39,785 nt of DNA from contig JBEKNT010000011.1 of the NCBI GenBank assembly GCA_049522565.1, forward strand, positions 1 through 39,785, written 5' to 3'. The notes below the pieces were generated by a model, which had not been told where the DNA came from, did not search any database, and worked only from the letters and a program-made list of their open reading frames with translations. Source of the DNA: JASHVB01 sp049522565. GTDB taxonomy: Bacteria > Pseudomonadota > Alphaproteobacteria > Acetobacterales > Acetobacteraceae. Of the stretch, positions 16,044 through 24,019 are shown in pieces (positions within the stretch are counted from its first letter, which is position 1; each line of letters starts with the position of its first letter). The translations under genes and the position numbers were made by a program.

Positions 16044-18670
16044 CCGGCGATCACGAAGTTGACGATACGGTTTGGCACATGAATACGCTTGACCACACGC
16101 TTGCCCTCCAGCGCCCGGGCCACGTTCGGCTCTTCTTCAGCAATTGCAATGACTTGCGCGGCGGGGGCGTCCGGTGGTGCGGCGATCGTGCCCCGTAGCT
16201 TGCCCATCACTTGAACTGCGATCGTCACGCTCTCCATTGCCAGCAACACCGGATCGGGCTCCGGCCATGGAAGCTCCGCCACCAATGTCTCGGAGTCCGG
16301 TTGCAGCCGAGCGTGCACTTCCTCGGCCAAGTGCGGCATCATCGGAGACATGATGCGGGACAGCGTTTCCAACGCCTCACGCCGTGCCCAGACGAGTCCT
16401 GGCTGATTCGGCGCGCGCTCCGCGTCGGCGATCGCATTGGCGAATTCGTAGAGACGAGCAACCCCTACATTGAAGGCGAAGCTGTCCAGTGCCTCGGTCA
16501 CCGCTGCTATGGCCCGGTGCGTGGCCTGGCGCAACGCGCGGACCGTCGGTCCGACGTCGCCGGGCGCCCCCACTGCCGCGGCCGGGTCCAGCGATTCCGC
16601 AAGCCGAAATACACGTTGGGTAAATCGAAACGCCCCGGCGACCCCGGCTTCGGTCCATTCCATGTCCCGATCGGGCGGGTTATCCGACAGGATGAACCAC
16701 CGCGCCGTATCGGCGCCAAATCGGGCAATGATGGCTCCGGGATCAACCGTGTTGCGCTTCGATTTGCTCATGGCTTCGACGCGGCCGACGACCACCGGCT
16801 CACCGGTGTCGCGTCCGATCGCGCTGCCATCGGGCTGCTTCACGACCTCCTCGGGATAGAGCCACACCCCATCGGGTCCGGCAGTCGTGCGGTAGCTTTC
16901 GTGCGTCACCATGCCCTGGGTAAACAATCCAGCGAACGGCTCGTCCACGTTCAGGTGGCCGGTTTCCTTCATCGCCCGGGTAAAGAAGCGGGAATAGAGC
17001 AGGTGCAGGATCGCATGCTCGATGCCGCCGATGTATTGATCGACCGGCATCCAGTGATCAACCGCCGCACGCGTGACCGGATCATCGGCTTGCGGGCTGC
17101 AAAATCGGGCAAAATACCACGAGCTGTCGACAAAAGTGTCGCAGGTGTCCGTCTCGCGCCGCGCCTGCGCCCCGCAACGGGGGCAGGCCACGTGTTTCCA
17201 TGTGGGATGATGGTCAAGCGGGTTACCAGGCCGATCGAACGTCACGTCATCCGGCAACAGGACCGGCAATTGCTCATCCGGCACGGGGACCACGCCGCAG
17301 CCGGCACAATGGATCACCGGGATCGGACAACCCCAATAGCGCTGGCGCGACACGCCCCAGTCGCGCAAGCGCCAGTTCGTGACACCCTTGCCGACTCCGC
17401 GGTGTTCGAGTTCGGCGATAACCGCCCGCTTCGCCGCCTCGACCTCCAGACCATCGAATGGTCCGGAGTTGAAGATGGTGCCGGGACCGACATAGGCTTC
17501 ATTTGCGACGTTGAACGAATCCGGGTCGGCGCCCGGAGGCAAAACCACGGGTACAACCTGGAGACCGTACTTTCGGGCGAAGTCAATGTCGCGCTGATCG
17601 TGCGCCGGGCAGCCGAAGATCGCCCCGGTGCCGTATTCCATCAGCACGAAGTTGGCGATCCAGACCGGGAAAGTTGCGCCCGCTAGCAACGGATGACGAA
17701 CGCGCAGGCCGGTGTCGTAGCCGCGCTTTTCGGCCGTTTCGATCGCGGCTTCGCTGGTGCCCATCCGGCGACATTCCGCGATGAACCCGGCAGCAGTTCG
17801 GTCGCGTGCCGCAACCGCCGCAGCGAGCGGATGTTCCGGCGCCAAGGCCAGGAACGACATGCCGTAGAGCGTGTCCGGCCGGGTGGTATATACCTCCACC
17901 CGATCGATCGATTGCTCCGGCTTCGCCAGATCGAAATGCAGCCGCGCACCTTCGCTGCGGCCGATCCACTTCTCCTGCATCACCCGGACCCGTTCCGGCC
18001 ACCGATCGAGCTGGCCGAGAGCCGTTAGCAACTCCCCGGCATAGTGTGTGATGCGGAAGAACCACTGGCTGAGCTGTTTCTTCTCGACCGGCGCACCCGA
18101 GCGCCAGCCGCGGCCATCGATTACCTGCTCGTTGGCCAGGACGGTGCCATCCACCGGATCCCAGTTGACCCAGCTTTCCTTGCGTTCTACCAGGCCCGCC
18201 TTCAGGAAATCCAGGAACAACTTCTGCTGGTGGCCGTAATAGGCCGGATCACAGGTCGCGAACTCACGTCGCCAGTCGAGCGACAACCCCATGCGCTGCA
18301 ACTCGGCCCGCATGTTGGCGATGTTTTCCCAGGTCCATTTGGCGGGATGGATACCGCGTTCGCGCGCGGCGTTCTCGGCCGGGAGACCGAATGCATCCCA
18401 ACCCATTGGATGCATCACCGAAAAGCCCCGCGCCCGCTTGTAGCGCGCCACCACGTCGCCGAGAGTGTAGTTGCGCACGTGGCCCATATGGATCTTGCCA
18501 CTGGGATACGGGAACATTTCGAGAACATAGTATTTCGGCTTGCCATCGGCCGGCACGTCGTCCACGCCGAAACAGCCGCGCTCTGCCCAAGCGCGCTGCC
18601 ATTTCGGCTCGGCGACCCCGAAATCGTAGCGCGGCGCCTCTGCTGGCGCCGCGGTCACAGTCTCATTCAT
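16040..18670 (-). CDS. leuS: Leucyl-tRNA synthetase
   Basis: Class I aminoacyl-tRNA synthetase charging tRNA-Leu; 876 aa, normal for the bacterial enzyme. Seen: ATP-binding HIGH variant HMGH (61-64, in PYPSGKIHMGHVRNYTLGDV), the CP1 editing domain (YTTRPDTLYGMSFLALAPEH, EYGTGAIFGCPAHDQRD), a CxxC...CxxC zinc ribbon (HCAGCGVVPVPD and ACPRCGAQ), the DTFVDSSWYFARF stretch, and the second signature at 633-637. That signature reads AMSKS rather than KMSKS; the catalytically important second Lys is kept. The C-terminal anticodon-binding region ends GKRVVKRIHVPNRIVNFVIAG. First gene of the leuS-lptE-holA operon, 49 bp downstream of ppsR. Confidence 0.97.
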   Translation of the reverse strand: MNETVTAAPAEAPRYDFGVAEPKWQRAWAERGCFGVDDVPADGKPKYYVLEMFPYPSGKIHMGHVRNYTLGDVVARYKRARGFSVMHPMGWDAFGLPAENAARERGIHPAKWTWENIANMRAELQRMGLSLDWRREFATCDPAYYGHQQKLFLDFLKAGLVERKESWVNWDPVDGTVLANEQVIDGRGWRSGAPVEKKQLSQWFFRITHYAGELLTALGQLDRWPERVRVMQEKWIGRSEGARLHFDLAKPEQSIDRVEVYTTRPDTLYGMSFLALAPEHPLAAAVAARDRTAAGFIAECRRMGTSEAAIETAEKRGYDTGLRVRHPLLAGATFPVWIANFVLMEYGTGAIFGCPAHDQRDIDFARKYGLQVVPVVLPPGADPDSFNVANEAYVGPGTIFNSGPFDGLEVEAAKRAVIAELEHRGVGKGVTNWRLRDWGVSRQRYWGCPIPVIHCAGCGVVPVPDEQLPVLLPDDVTFDRPGNPLDHHPTWKHVACPRCGAQARRETDTCDTFVDSSWYFARFCSPQADDPVTRAAVDHWMPVDQYIGGIEHAILHLLYSRFFTRAMKETGHLNVDEPFAGLFTQGMVTHESYRTTAGPDGVWLYPEEVVKQPDGSAIGRDTGEPVVVGRVEAMSKSKRNTVDPGAIIARFGADTARWFILSDNPPDRDMEWTEAGVAGAFRFTQRVFRLAESLDPAAAVGAPGDVGPTVRALRQATHRAIAAVTEALDSFAFNVGVARLYEFANAIADAERAPNQPGLVWARREALETLSRIMSPMMPHLAEEVHARLQPDSETLVAELPWPEPDPVLLAMESVTIAVQVMGKLRGTIAAPPDAPAAQVIAIAEEEPNVARALEGKRVVKRIHVPNRIVNFVIAG

Positions 18671-18719
18671 AGTGTCTGTATCGACCGCAGTGGACCGCTA
18701 GGCAAGACCCACCGCAACG

Positions 18720-19586
18720 TCACGGTGTGGCGGGCTGCCCTGCCATCCGGCGGTTGTGCCAGGCGTCCATCAGCTGGAGCACCGTTGCCGCCGTCTCCTC
18801 GATCGAACGGCGGGTAACGTCGATCACCGGCCAACCACGGCTATTGCAGAGGCGGCGAGCCCAGAGCAACTCAGAGCGAACCGCCTCCTCATCGACGTAT
18901 TCTGTGGTGGTCGGCCGAACCGCTCCGGCCGGCCCACCGGAAGCGATCATGCGCAATCGGAACCGCCGAATTTCGATCAGTGAGCCCGCATCCAGAGTCA
19001 GGCCGATCACCGGACAGTGCGGCCGCTCCAGGTCTGGCGGAATTGGCAGGTTGGGGACGAGCGGGACGTTGGCTGCCTTGATTCCTCGGTTGGCGAGGTA
19101 GAAGCAGGTGGGCGTCTTGGAGCTGCGTGAGACGCCCACGAGGATGACGTCCGCTTCCGCCAGACCCGCTGCGGCCTGACCGTCATCATGGGCAAGGACA
19201 TAATGCATAGCATCGATCCGACGGAAATAATCGGCATTCAAAGCGTACTGGCGGCCAGGCCGGGCCGAGGCCTGCTGTCCGATCGACTCCTGCAACAGGT
19301 TCATTACCGGATCTAGCACATTGACCACAGGTACGTTTAGCCGCACGCAGGTGGTTTCCAGCTCGCTGCGCAGCGCCCGGTCGACGAGGGTTGACAATAC
19401 CGGTCCCGGTTCATGCTCTATACCTTCCAGCACGCGGTGGAGCTGAAACCGGGTGCGGATCAGACTCCACCGGTGATGGATGATGTCCGCCTGGTCGAAT
19501 TGGACCGTTGTCGCCCGGGCGATCGCATTCAGCGTCTCGCCGGTTGCGTCTGAGACCAGATGAAGGTTGATCCGATGGTTATCCAT
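18720..19586 (-). CDS. ppsR: PPDK/PEP synthase regulatory kinase-phosphorylase (DUF299)
   Basis: A bifunctional ADP-dependent kinase and phosphate-dependent phosphorylase that switches pyruvate,phosphate dikinase (or PEP synthase) off and on. The 288-aa protein starts NLHLVSDATGETLNAIARAT (family hallmark) and contains the P-loop-like GVSRSSKTPTCFYLANRG, YFRRIDAMHYVLAHDDGQ, and ELLWARRLCNSRGWPVIDVTRRSIEETAA. ATG 19586 fits the family start; no good ribosome site is visible. This is the orthologue family of Rickettsia RP001 and the Caulobacter gene beside oriC, which matters for the adjoining intergenic region. It diverges from hemE. Confidence 0.93.
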   Translation of the reverse strand: MDNHRINLHLVSDATGETLNAIARATTVQFDQADIIHHRWSLIRTRFQLHRVLEGIEHEPGPVLSTLVDRALRSELETTCVRLNVPVVNVLDPVMNLLQESIGQQASARPGRQYALNADYFRRIDAMHYVLAHDDGQAAAGLAEADVILVGVSRSSKTPTCFYLANRGIKAANVPLVPNLPIPPDLERPHCPVIGLTLDAGSLIEIRRFRLRMIASGGPAGAVRPTTTEYVDEEAVRSELLWARRLCNSRGWPVIDVTRRSIEETAATVLQLMDAWHNRRMAGQPATP

Positions 19587-19866
19587 AGGGGTAGAATAGC
19601 GGGGATAGCCGGGACTACCAGCCCACCTTGCCACGCCGCAGGGCAAACCGGGGGTAACGCCTGCCCTTGCGTAACACCGAGATAGCTGGCAGCAGTTGTC
19701 CCTCAGGTGCGGATAGCGTCCGAATACCGAGCCAACAGCGATAGTTATAGGACGACTCTGATGTGGACAACCGACCGGGAATTCCAGTGGCATCTGGTAC
19801 CCCACAATCCACACCCCCTACTGCTACAGCATCCCACTAAGATTCTTTCTTATATCTGAGTCTTTC
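19587..19866. other. Candidate chromosomal replication origin (oriC)
   Basis: The 280-bp gap between divergent ppsR and hemE. In Caulobacter and Rickettsia the origin lies between hemE and the ppsR-family gene (established knowledge). Seen here: DnaA-box-like sites TTATCCATA (19579-19587, one mismatch to TTATCCACA), TGTGGACAA (19762-19770, one mismatch on the other strand) and CAATCCACA (19805-19813, two mismatches); a recurring GATAG(C/T) word at 19604, 19681, 19712 and 19740; and an AT-rich stretch beside hemE (about 19836-19866), a possible unwinding element. Genes on both sides are transcribed outward for several kb. It also holds both promoters. No CtrA-like TTAA-N7-TTAA pair was found. 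Confidence 0.6.
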
Positions 19867-20910
19867 ATGGACAATCCGAAACACCTGTTGCGAGCGCTTA
19901 CAGGGATCTCAGTGTGGCCGCCGCCAATCTGGCTGATGCGTCAAGCCGGCCGCTACCTGCCGGAATATCGGGCCGTGCGGGCCAAGGCGAAAGACTTCAT
20001 CGCGCTTTGCACGACCCCGGAGCTGGCAACCGAGGTCACGTTGCAGCCGATCCGCCGCTATCGGCTGGACGCGGCAATCCTGTTCAGTGATATCCTGATG
20101 GTTCCGTGGGCTCTCGGACAGGGGTTGGCCTTCCGCGAGGGCGAAGGGCCTGTGCTGCCTCCGTTGCGGGATGCTTCCGGAGTGGCCGCCCTCGATCCGA
20201 GCCGACTGCTAGATCGCGTGGCACCCATTCTTGAGACAGTACGTCAGGTCCGGCAGACATTGCCCGAGGAAGGATTGGGTGGCACGGCCTTGATCGGTTT
20301 CGCTGGGTCGCCGTTTACCGTGGCTTGCTACATGGTCGAAGGTGGCGGCTCACGCGACTTTGCCGCAACCCGCAGCATGGCATTCGGCAGTCCTGCCTTG
20401 TTCGCTCAACTACTGGATATACTTGCCGATGCGACCGTGAGCTATCTGTCAGCGCAGATCGACGCGGGTGCTGAGGCAGTGATGCTGTTTGATTCCTGGG
20501 CTGGCGTGTTGTCGCCTGGCCAATTTCGCACTCATGTGGTTAGGACAACGCGCAGAATCGTGGGGGAGCTTGGCCGGAGGCATCCTGCCGTGCCGGTGAT
20601 CGGGTTTCCGCGTTTGGCGGGCTTGCTGGTCGGCGAGTATGCACGGGCAACTGGTGTTCACGCGGTTGGGCTGGACACCGGAACGGACTTGGTTTTGGCT
20701 AAATCCTTGATGCAAAGTCGGGTGGCGTTGCAAGGAAATCTCGATCCTATAGCCTTGCTCGCCGGCGGCTCGGCCATGCGGATCGAAGCGACCAGCATCC
20801 TGGAAGCGATGCGCGGCTGGCCGTTTGTCTTCAATCTAGGGCATGGCATCGTGCCACAAACGCCACCTGCCTACGTGGCGGAACTGGTGGAGCTGGTGCG
20901 TGCAGCTTGA
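19867..20910 (+). CDS. hemE: Uroporphyrinogen III decarboxylase
   Basis: Decarboxylates four acetate side chains of uroporphyrinogen III to give coproporphyrinogen III in haem synthesis; cytosolic. The 347-aa protein shows the signature PPIWLMRQAGRYLPEYRAVR near the N-terminus (Arg residues for substrate carboxylates), LDAAILFSDILMVPWALG with the catalytic Asp, GFAGSPFTVACYMVEGGGSR, AVMLFDSWAGVLSP, ALQGNLDP and the C-terminal FNLGHGIVPQTPP. It heads a hemE-hemH-hemJ run; hemH overlaps its end by 11 bp. Start ATG 19867 matches the family N-terminus. Confidence 0.97.
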   Translation: MDNPKHLLRALTGISVWPPPIWLMRQAGRYLPEYRAVRAKAKDFIALCTTPELATEVTLQPIRRYRLDAAILFSDILMVPWALGQGLAFREGEGPVLPPLRDASGVAALDPSRLLDRVAPILETVRQVRQTLPEEGLGGTALIGFAGSPFTVACYMVEGGGSRDFAATRSMAFGSPALFAQLLDILADATVSYLSAQIDAGAEAVMLFDSWAGVLSPGQFRTHVVRTTRRIVGELGRRHPAVPVIGFPRLAGLLVGEYARATGVHAVGLDTGTDLVLAKSLMQSRVALQGNLDPIALLAGGSAMRIEATSILEAMRGWPFVFNLGHGIVPQTPPAYVAELVELVRAA

Positions 20911-21967
20911 GCACCGTCGTAAGCTCGCCTTGATCCTGTTCAACCTGGGGGGTCCCGATCGGCCGTCGGCGATACGTCCGTTCCTGGTGAATTTGTTCCT
21001 AGATCCTGCCATTCTGCGTGTGCCGCTTTTGGTGCGCGCCTTGTTGGCGCGAGCGATCGCCTATCTCCGGCTGCGAGCGGCCCGCGCCAACTATGCATTG
21101 TTGAATGGCTCTTCGCCGCTTCTGGACATGACCCGCTTGCAGGCATCTGCGCTGCAAGCAGCGCTGCCCGAGCTGCAGGTCAGGTCCTTCATCGCTATGC
21201 GGTATTGGCATCCATTCAGCGACGCCACGGCTCGGGCTGTGCGAGCTTGGCGTCCGGATGTCGTCGTACTGCTGCCGCTCTATCCGCAGTACTCGACGAC
21301 GACCACCGCCAGTTCATTGGCTGCGTGGCACGATGCTGCTGCCAACGCCGGGCTTGTGGCGGCGACCCATACGATCTGCTGCTATGCCACCGACCATGCT
21401 TTTGTTTCCTCAATTGCCACTCTGGTGCGGGTGGCTTATTCGCAGGCGTGTTCGCGCCTGACAGCGGGAACGCCGTTGCGCGTCTTGTTCTCAGCCCATG
21501 GGTTGCCGGAAAAGATCATCTCCTCGGGTGATCCTTATCAATGGCAGGTTGAACAGACCGTGGCGGCGGTGTTGGCCGTGTGGGGCGAGCCGGACCTAGA
21601 CTGGACAATTTGCTATCAATCGCGGGCAACGCCGGTGCGCTGGATCGAGCCGAGCACGGTCGCCGAAATTGAGCGAGCCGCGCGTGAGAAGGTCGCGGTC
21701 ATGCTTGTACCCATTGCCTTTGTCTCCGAGCATTCGGAAACTCTGGTCGAGCTCGACATCGAGTATCGACACCTTGCGGATCGGCTTGGTGTTCCCGGGT
21801 ATTTTCGTGTCCCAACACCAAACGCCGACTCGGTTTTCGTCGCCGCTCTGGCTGAAGCAGTGCGTCGCGCCAGGGCATCAACAACCGGCTTAAATAGCCA
21901 TATCGGCTCACGCGTCTGTCCGCAGCGATATACCGGATGCCCCTATAGCGTGAGGAAGCCTGCATAG
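20900..21967 (+). CDS. hemH: Ferrochelatase
   Basis: Inserts ferrous iron into protoporphyrin IX, the last step of haem synthesis. The 355-aa protein has KLALILFNLGGPDRPSAIRP at the start, MRYWHPFSDAT, LPLYPQYSTTTTAS, the active-site motif FSAHGLPEKIISSGDPY with the conserved His, CYQSRATPVRWIEPST, and PIAFVSEHSETLVELDIEY with the conserved Glu. The chosen start is GTG 20900, inside the last codons of hemE, with GGAG about eight bases upstream; no ATG fits, since a longer frame to 20843 has an unrelated N-terminus. The C-terminal tail after about residue 330 (LNSHIGSRVCPQRYTGCPYS) looks lineage-specific. Confidence 0.95.
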   Translation: MQLEHRRKLALILFNLGGPDRPSAIRPFLVNLFLDPAILRVPLLVRALLARAIAYLRLRAARANYALLNGSSPLLDMTRLQASALQAALPELQVRSFIAMRYWHPFSDATARAVRAWRPDVVVLLPLYPQYSTTTTASSLAAWHDAAANAGLVAATHTICCYATDHAFVSSIATLVRVAYSQACSRLTAGTPLRVLFSAHGLPEKIISSGDPYQWQVEQTVAAVLAVWGEPDLDWTICYQSRATPVRWIEPSTVAEIERAAREKVAVMLVPIAFVSEHSETLVELDIEYRHLADRLGVPGYFRVPTPNADSVFVAALAEAVRRARASTTGLNSHIGSRVCPQRYTGCPYSVRKPA

Positions 21968-22027
21968 GATAGTGCTGCAGAGACGGTAACGTGGGTTGCG
22001 GATAGCTCGGAGCTGGGAGCAGAGACG

Positions 22028-22474
22028 TTGGGTGTTCTGAGTTCGCTCTATCCATGGATCAAGGCGCTGCATGTCATTTCCATGGTCGCGTGGATGGCGG
22101 GGATGCTCTATCTTCCACGCCTCTACGTTTACCACTGTGAGACCGTGCCTGGCTCGGCAGAGAGCGAGCGGTTTAAGGTGATGGAACGGCGATTGCTCAA
22201 GCAGATCACCAATCCGGCTATGATCGCCACCTGGACCTTCGGTATTCTGCTTGTCTTGATGCCTGGCGTGCTTGACTGGGGGTGGGGCTGGTGGCACGTT
22301 AAGCTGGTTGCCGTGATTCTGCTCTCGGGTGTCCACGGGATGCTGTCCCATTGGCGGCGCGATTTCCTGGCGGACCGCAATGTCCGGTCGCAAAAGTTCT
22401 ATCGGGTGGCCAATGAGGTGCCGACACTGCTTCTCATGGTCATTGTGGTCATGGTGATCGTGAGGCCGTTTTGA
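22028..22474 (+). CDS. hemJ: Protoporphyrinogen IX oxidase, HemJ type
   Basis: A membrane protein that oxidises protoporphyrinogen IX to protoporphyrin IX, replacing HemG/HemY in most alphaproteobacteria. The 148-aa protein has four hydrophobic segments, and the signature YPWIKALHVISMVAWMAGML with the conserved His followed by YLPRLYVYH, then ERRLLKQITNPAMIATWTFG, HVKLVAVILLSGVHGMLSHW and RVANEVPTLLLMVIVVMVIV. The family N-terminus requires the TTG at 22028, which has GGGAG eight bases upstream; the first ATG would delete the essential first helix. It lies 60 bp after hemH and upstream of rho, the usual order. Confidence 0.94.
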   Translation: MGVLSSLYPWIKALHVISMVAWMAGMLYLPRLYVYHCETVPGSAESERFKVMERRLLKQITNPAMIATWTFGILLVLMPGVLDWGWGWWHVKLVAVILLSGVHGMLSHWRRDFLADRNVRSQKFYRVANEVPTLLLMVIVVMVIVRPF

Positions 22475-22511
22475 CCTCTTGACATCTCTCAATCCGATGC
22501 CCACCTATCGG

Positions 22512-22541
22512 TTGACGCAGGCCGGCCGGATCGGCTAGACT
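22512..22541 (+). promoter_or_regulatory. Predicted sigma70-type promoter for rho
   Basis: TTGACG (22512-22517), an 18-bp spacer, then TAGACT (22536-22541). Transcription would start near 22548, leaving a leader of about 150 nt before the rho ATG. Both hexamers are near consensus for a GC-rich background. Confidence 0.55.
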
Positions 22542-22596
22542 GCGCGTTCCCCCAGATTGGAGACGGCCGTCGGCCGCTCCGGATCTCCTTACCTAG

Positions 22597-22666
22597 CGGG
22601 ATTACCAGTCGACCATTCCCCTTACGAATGGTCTCCCCCGGTTCTGGGCATCTTGCCCGAATCCCG
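22597..22666 (+). promoter_or_regulatory. Structured rho leader RNA (closed multi-hairpin)
   Basis: In the rho 5' leader, CGGGATT (22597-22603) can pair with AATCCCG (22660-22666), enclosing a perfect 8-bp hairpin GACCATTC/GAATGGTC (22611-22618 with 22626-22633, 7-nt loop) and a short GGGC/GCCC hairpin (22646-22649 with 22655-22658). The shape resembles a three-way junction. It is not a tRNA: there is no T-loop or D-arm. rho is autoregulated by attenuation in other bacteria, so this may be the control element here; that role is inference. Confidence 0.45.
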
Positions 22667-22701
22667 TTCAATCATGTCGCGACCACCTCCGAGGCATCCC
22701 T

Positions 22702-23976
22702 ATGCACCTCGCTGAACTCAAAGCAAAATCTCCGTCCGACCTGTTGAGCTACGCCGAGTCGTTACAGATAGAGAACGCGTCATCGCTGCGCAAGCAGGAC
22801 ATGATGTTCGCGATTCTGAAAAATCTGGCAGAGAACGATCAGGCTATCCACGGCGAGGGAACGCTGGAAATCCTCTCGGATGGCTTCGGATTCCTGCGCA
22901 GCCCGGAAGCCAATTACCTGCCCGGCCCCGATGATATCTATGTGAGCCCCAGCCAGGTCCGGCGATTTGGCCTGCGGACCGGCGACACCGTCGAGGGCCA
23001 GATCCGCGCCCCAAAGGACGGGGAACGCTACTTCGCCCTGCTCAAGGTCGATACGGTCAATTTCGAGCCGCCGGAGTCGGTGCGGCATCGAATAAACTTC
23101 GACAACCTGACGCCGCTCTATCCCGACGAGCGGCTGAAAATGGAAACGGAGAATTTCCAGTCCGTCGCCAAAGGCCCGAGCAAGGACAACACGCCACGGG
23201 TCATCGACCTGATCTCGCCAATCGGCAAGGGCCAGCGGGCGTTGATTGTGGCACCGCCGCGGACCGGCAAAACCGTGATGCTGCAGAACATCGCCACGGC
23301 GATCGCGGCCAACCACCCCGAGGTCTTCCTGATCGTGCTGCTGATCGACGAGCGGCCGGAGGAAGTCACCGACATGGCCCGCTCGGTGAAGGGCGAAGTG
23401 ATCAGCTCCACCTTCGACGAGCCGGCCACCCGTCACGTGCAGGTCACCGAAATGGTGCTGGAGAAAGCGAAACGCCTGGTCGAGCACAAGCGTGACGTAG
23501 TGATCCTGTTGGATTCCATTACCCGACTGGCGCGTGCCTACAATACGGTTGTGCCGTCGTCCGGCAAGGTGTTGACCGGCGGCGTGGACGCTAACGCCCT
23601 TCAGCGACCAAAGCGCTTCTTCGGTGCCGCGCGCAATATCGAGGAAGGCGGCTCGCTGACGATCATCGCCACGGCCCTGGTCGATACCGGCAGCCGGATG
23701 GACGAGGTGATCTTCGAAGAATTCAAGGGTACCGGCAACTCGGAAATCATTCTGGACCGCAAGCTGTCCGACAAGCGGACCTTCCCGGCTATCGACATCA
23801 CCAAGTCGGGGACCCGTAAGGAGGAACTGCTGGTTGAAAAGAGTACGCTCTCCAAGATGTGGGTACTGCGGCGTATCCTGAACCCTATGGGCACCGTGGA
23901 CGCGATGGAGTTCCTGTTGGACAAGCTGAAATACAGCAAGACCAACAACGACTTCTTCGATGCGATGAACACCTGA
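22702..23976 (+). CDS. rho: Transcription termination factor Rho
   Basis: A hexameric RNA-dependent ATPase/helicase that releases transcripts. The 424-aa protein has the N-terminal helical Rho domain (MHLAELKAKSPSDLLSYAES), the cold-shock-like RNA-binding domain (GTLEILSDGFGFLRSPEANY, PDDIYVSPSQVRRFGLRTGD), Walker A at about 184-191 (APPRTGKT, Lys190), LLIDERPEEVTDM, STFDEPATRHVQV, Walker B region DVVILLDSITRLARAYNT, the Q-loop region GGVDANALQRPKRFFGAARN, and the R-loop to C-terminus KSGTRKEELL to NNDFFDAMNT. ATG 22702 has GAGG upstream. In most alphaproteobacteria mnmE follows; here an LLM oxidoreductase gene converges instead. Confidence 0.98.
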   Translation: MHLAELKAKSPSDLLSYAESLQIENASSLRKQDMMFAILKNLAENDQAIHGEGTLEILSDGFGFLRSPEANYLPGPDDIYVSPSQVRRFGLRTGDTVEGQIRAPKDGERYFALLKVDTVNFEPPESVRHRINFDNLTPLYPDERLKMETENFQSVAKGPSKDNTPRVIDLISPIGKGQRALIVAPPRTGKTVMLQNIATAIAANHPEVFLIVLLIDERPEEVTDMARSVKGEVISSTFDEPATRHVQVTEMVLEKAKRLVEHKRDVVILLDSITRLARAYNTVVPSSGKVLTGGVDANALQRPKRFFGAARNIEEGGSLTIIATALVDTGSRMDEVIFEEFKGTGNSEIILDRKLSDKRTFPAIDITKSGTRKEELLVEKSTLSKMWVLRRILNPMGTVDAMEFLLDKLKYSKTNNDFFDAMNT

Positions 23977-24019
23977 GTGGGGCGGGCGGGTAGCCCGTCC
24001 CCTGCCCCGCATCTTGGCC

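Noticed and set aside
16211..17686. 491-codon plus-strand frame opposite leuS
   Set aside because: Antisense shadow of leuS without ribosome site or domain.
22597..22666. tRNA-like cloverleaf before rho
   Set aside because: A 7-bp closing stem and two hairpins are present, but there is no D-arm, no TTC-R-A T-loop and no 5-bp anticodon stem.
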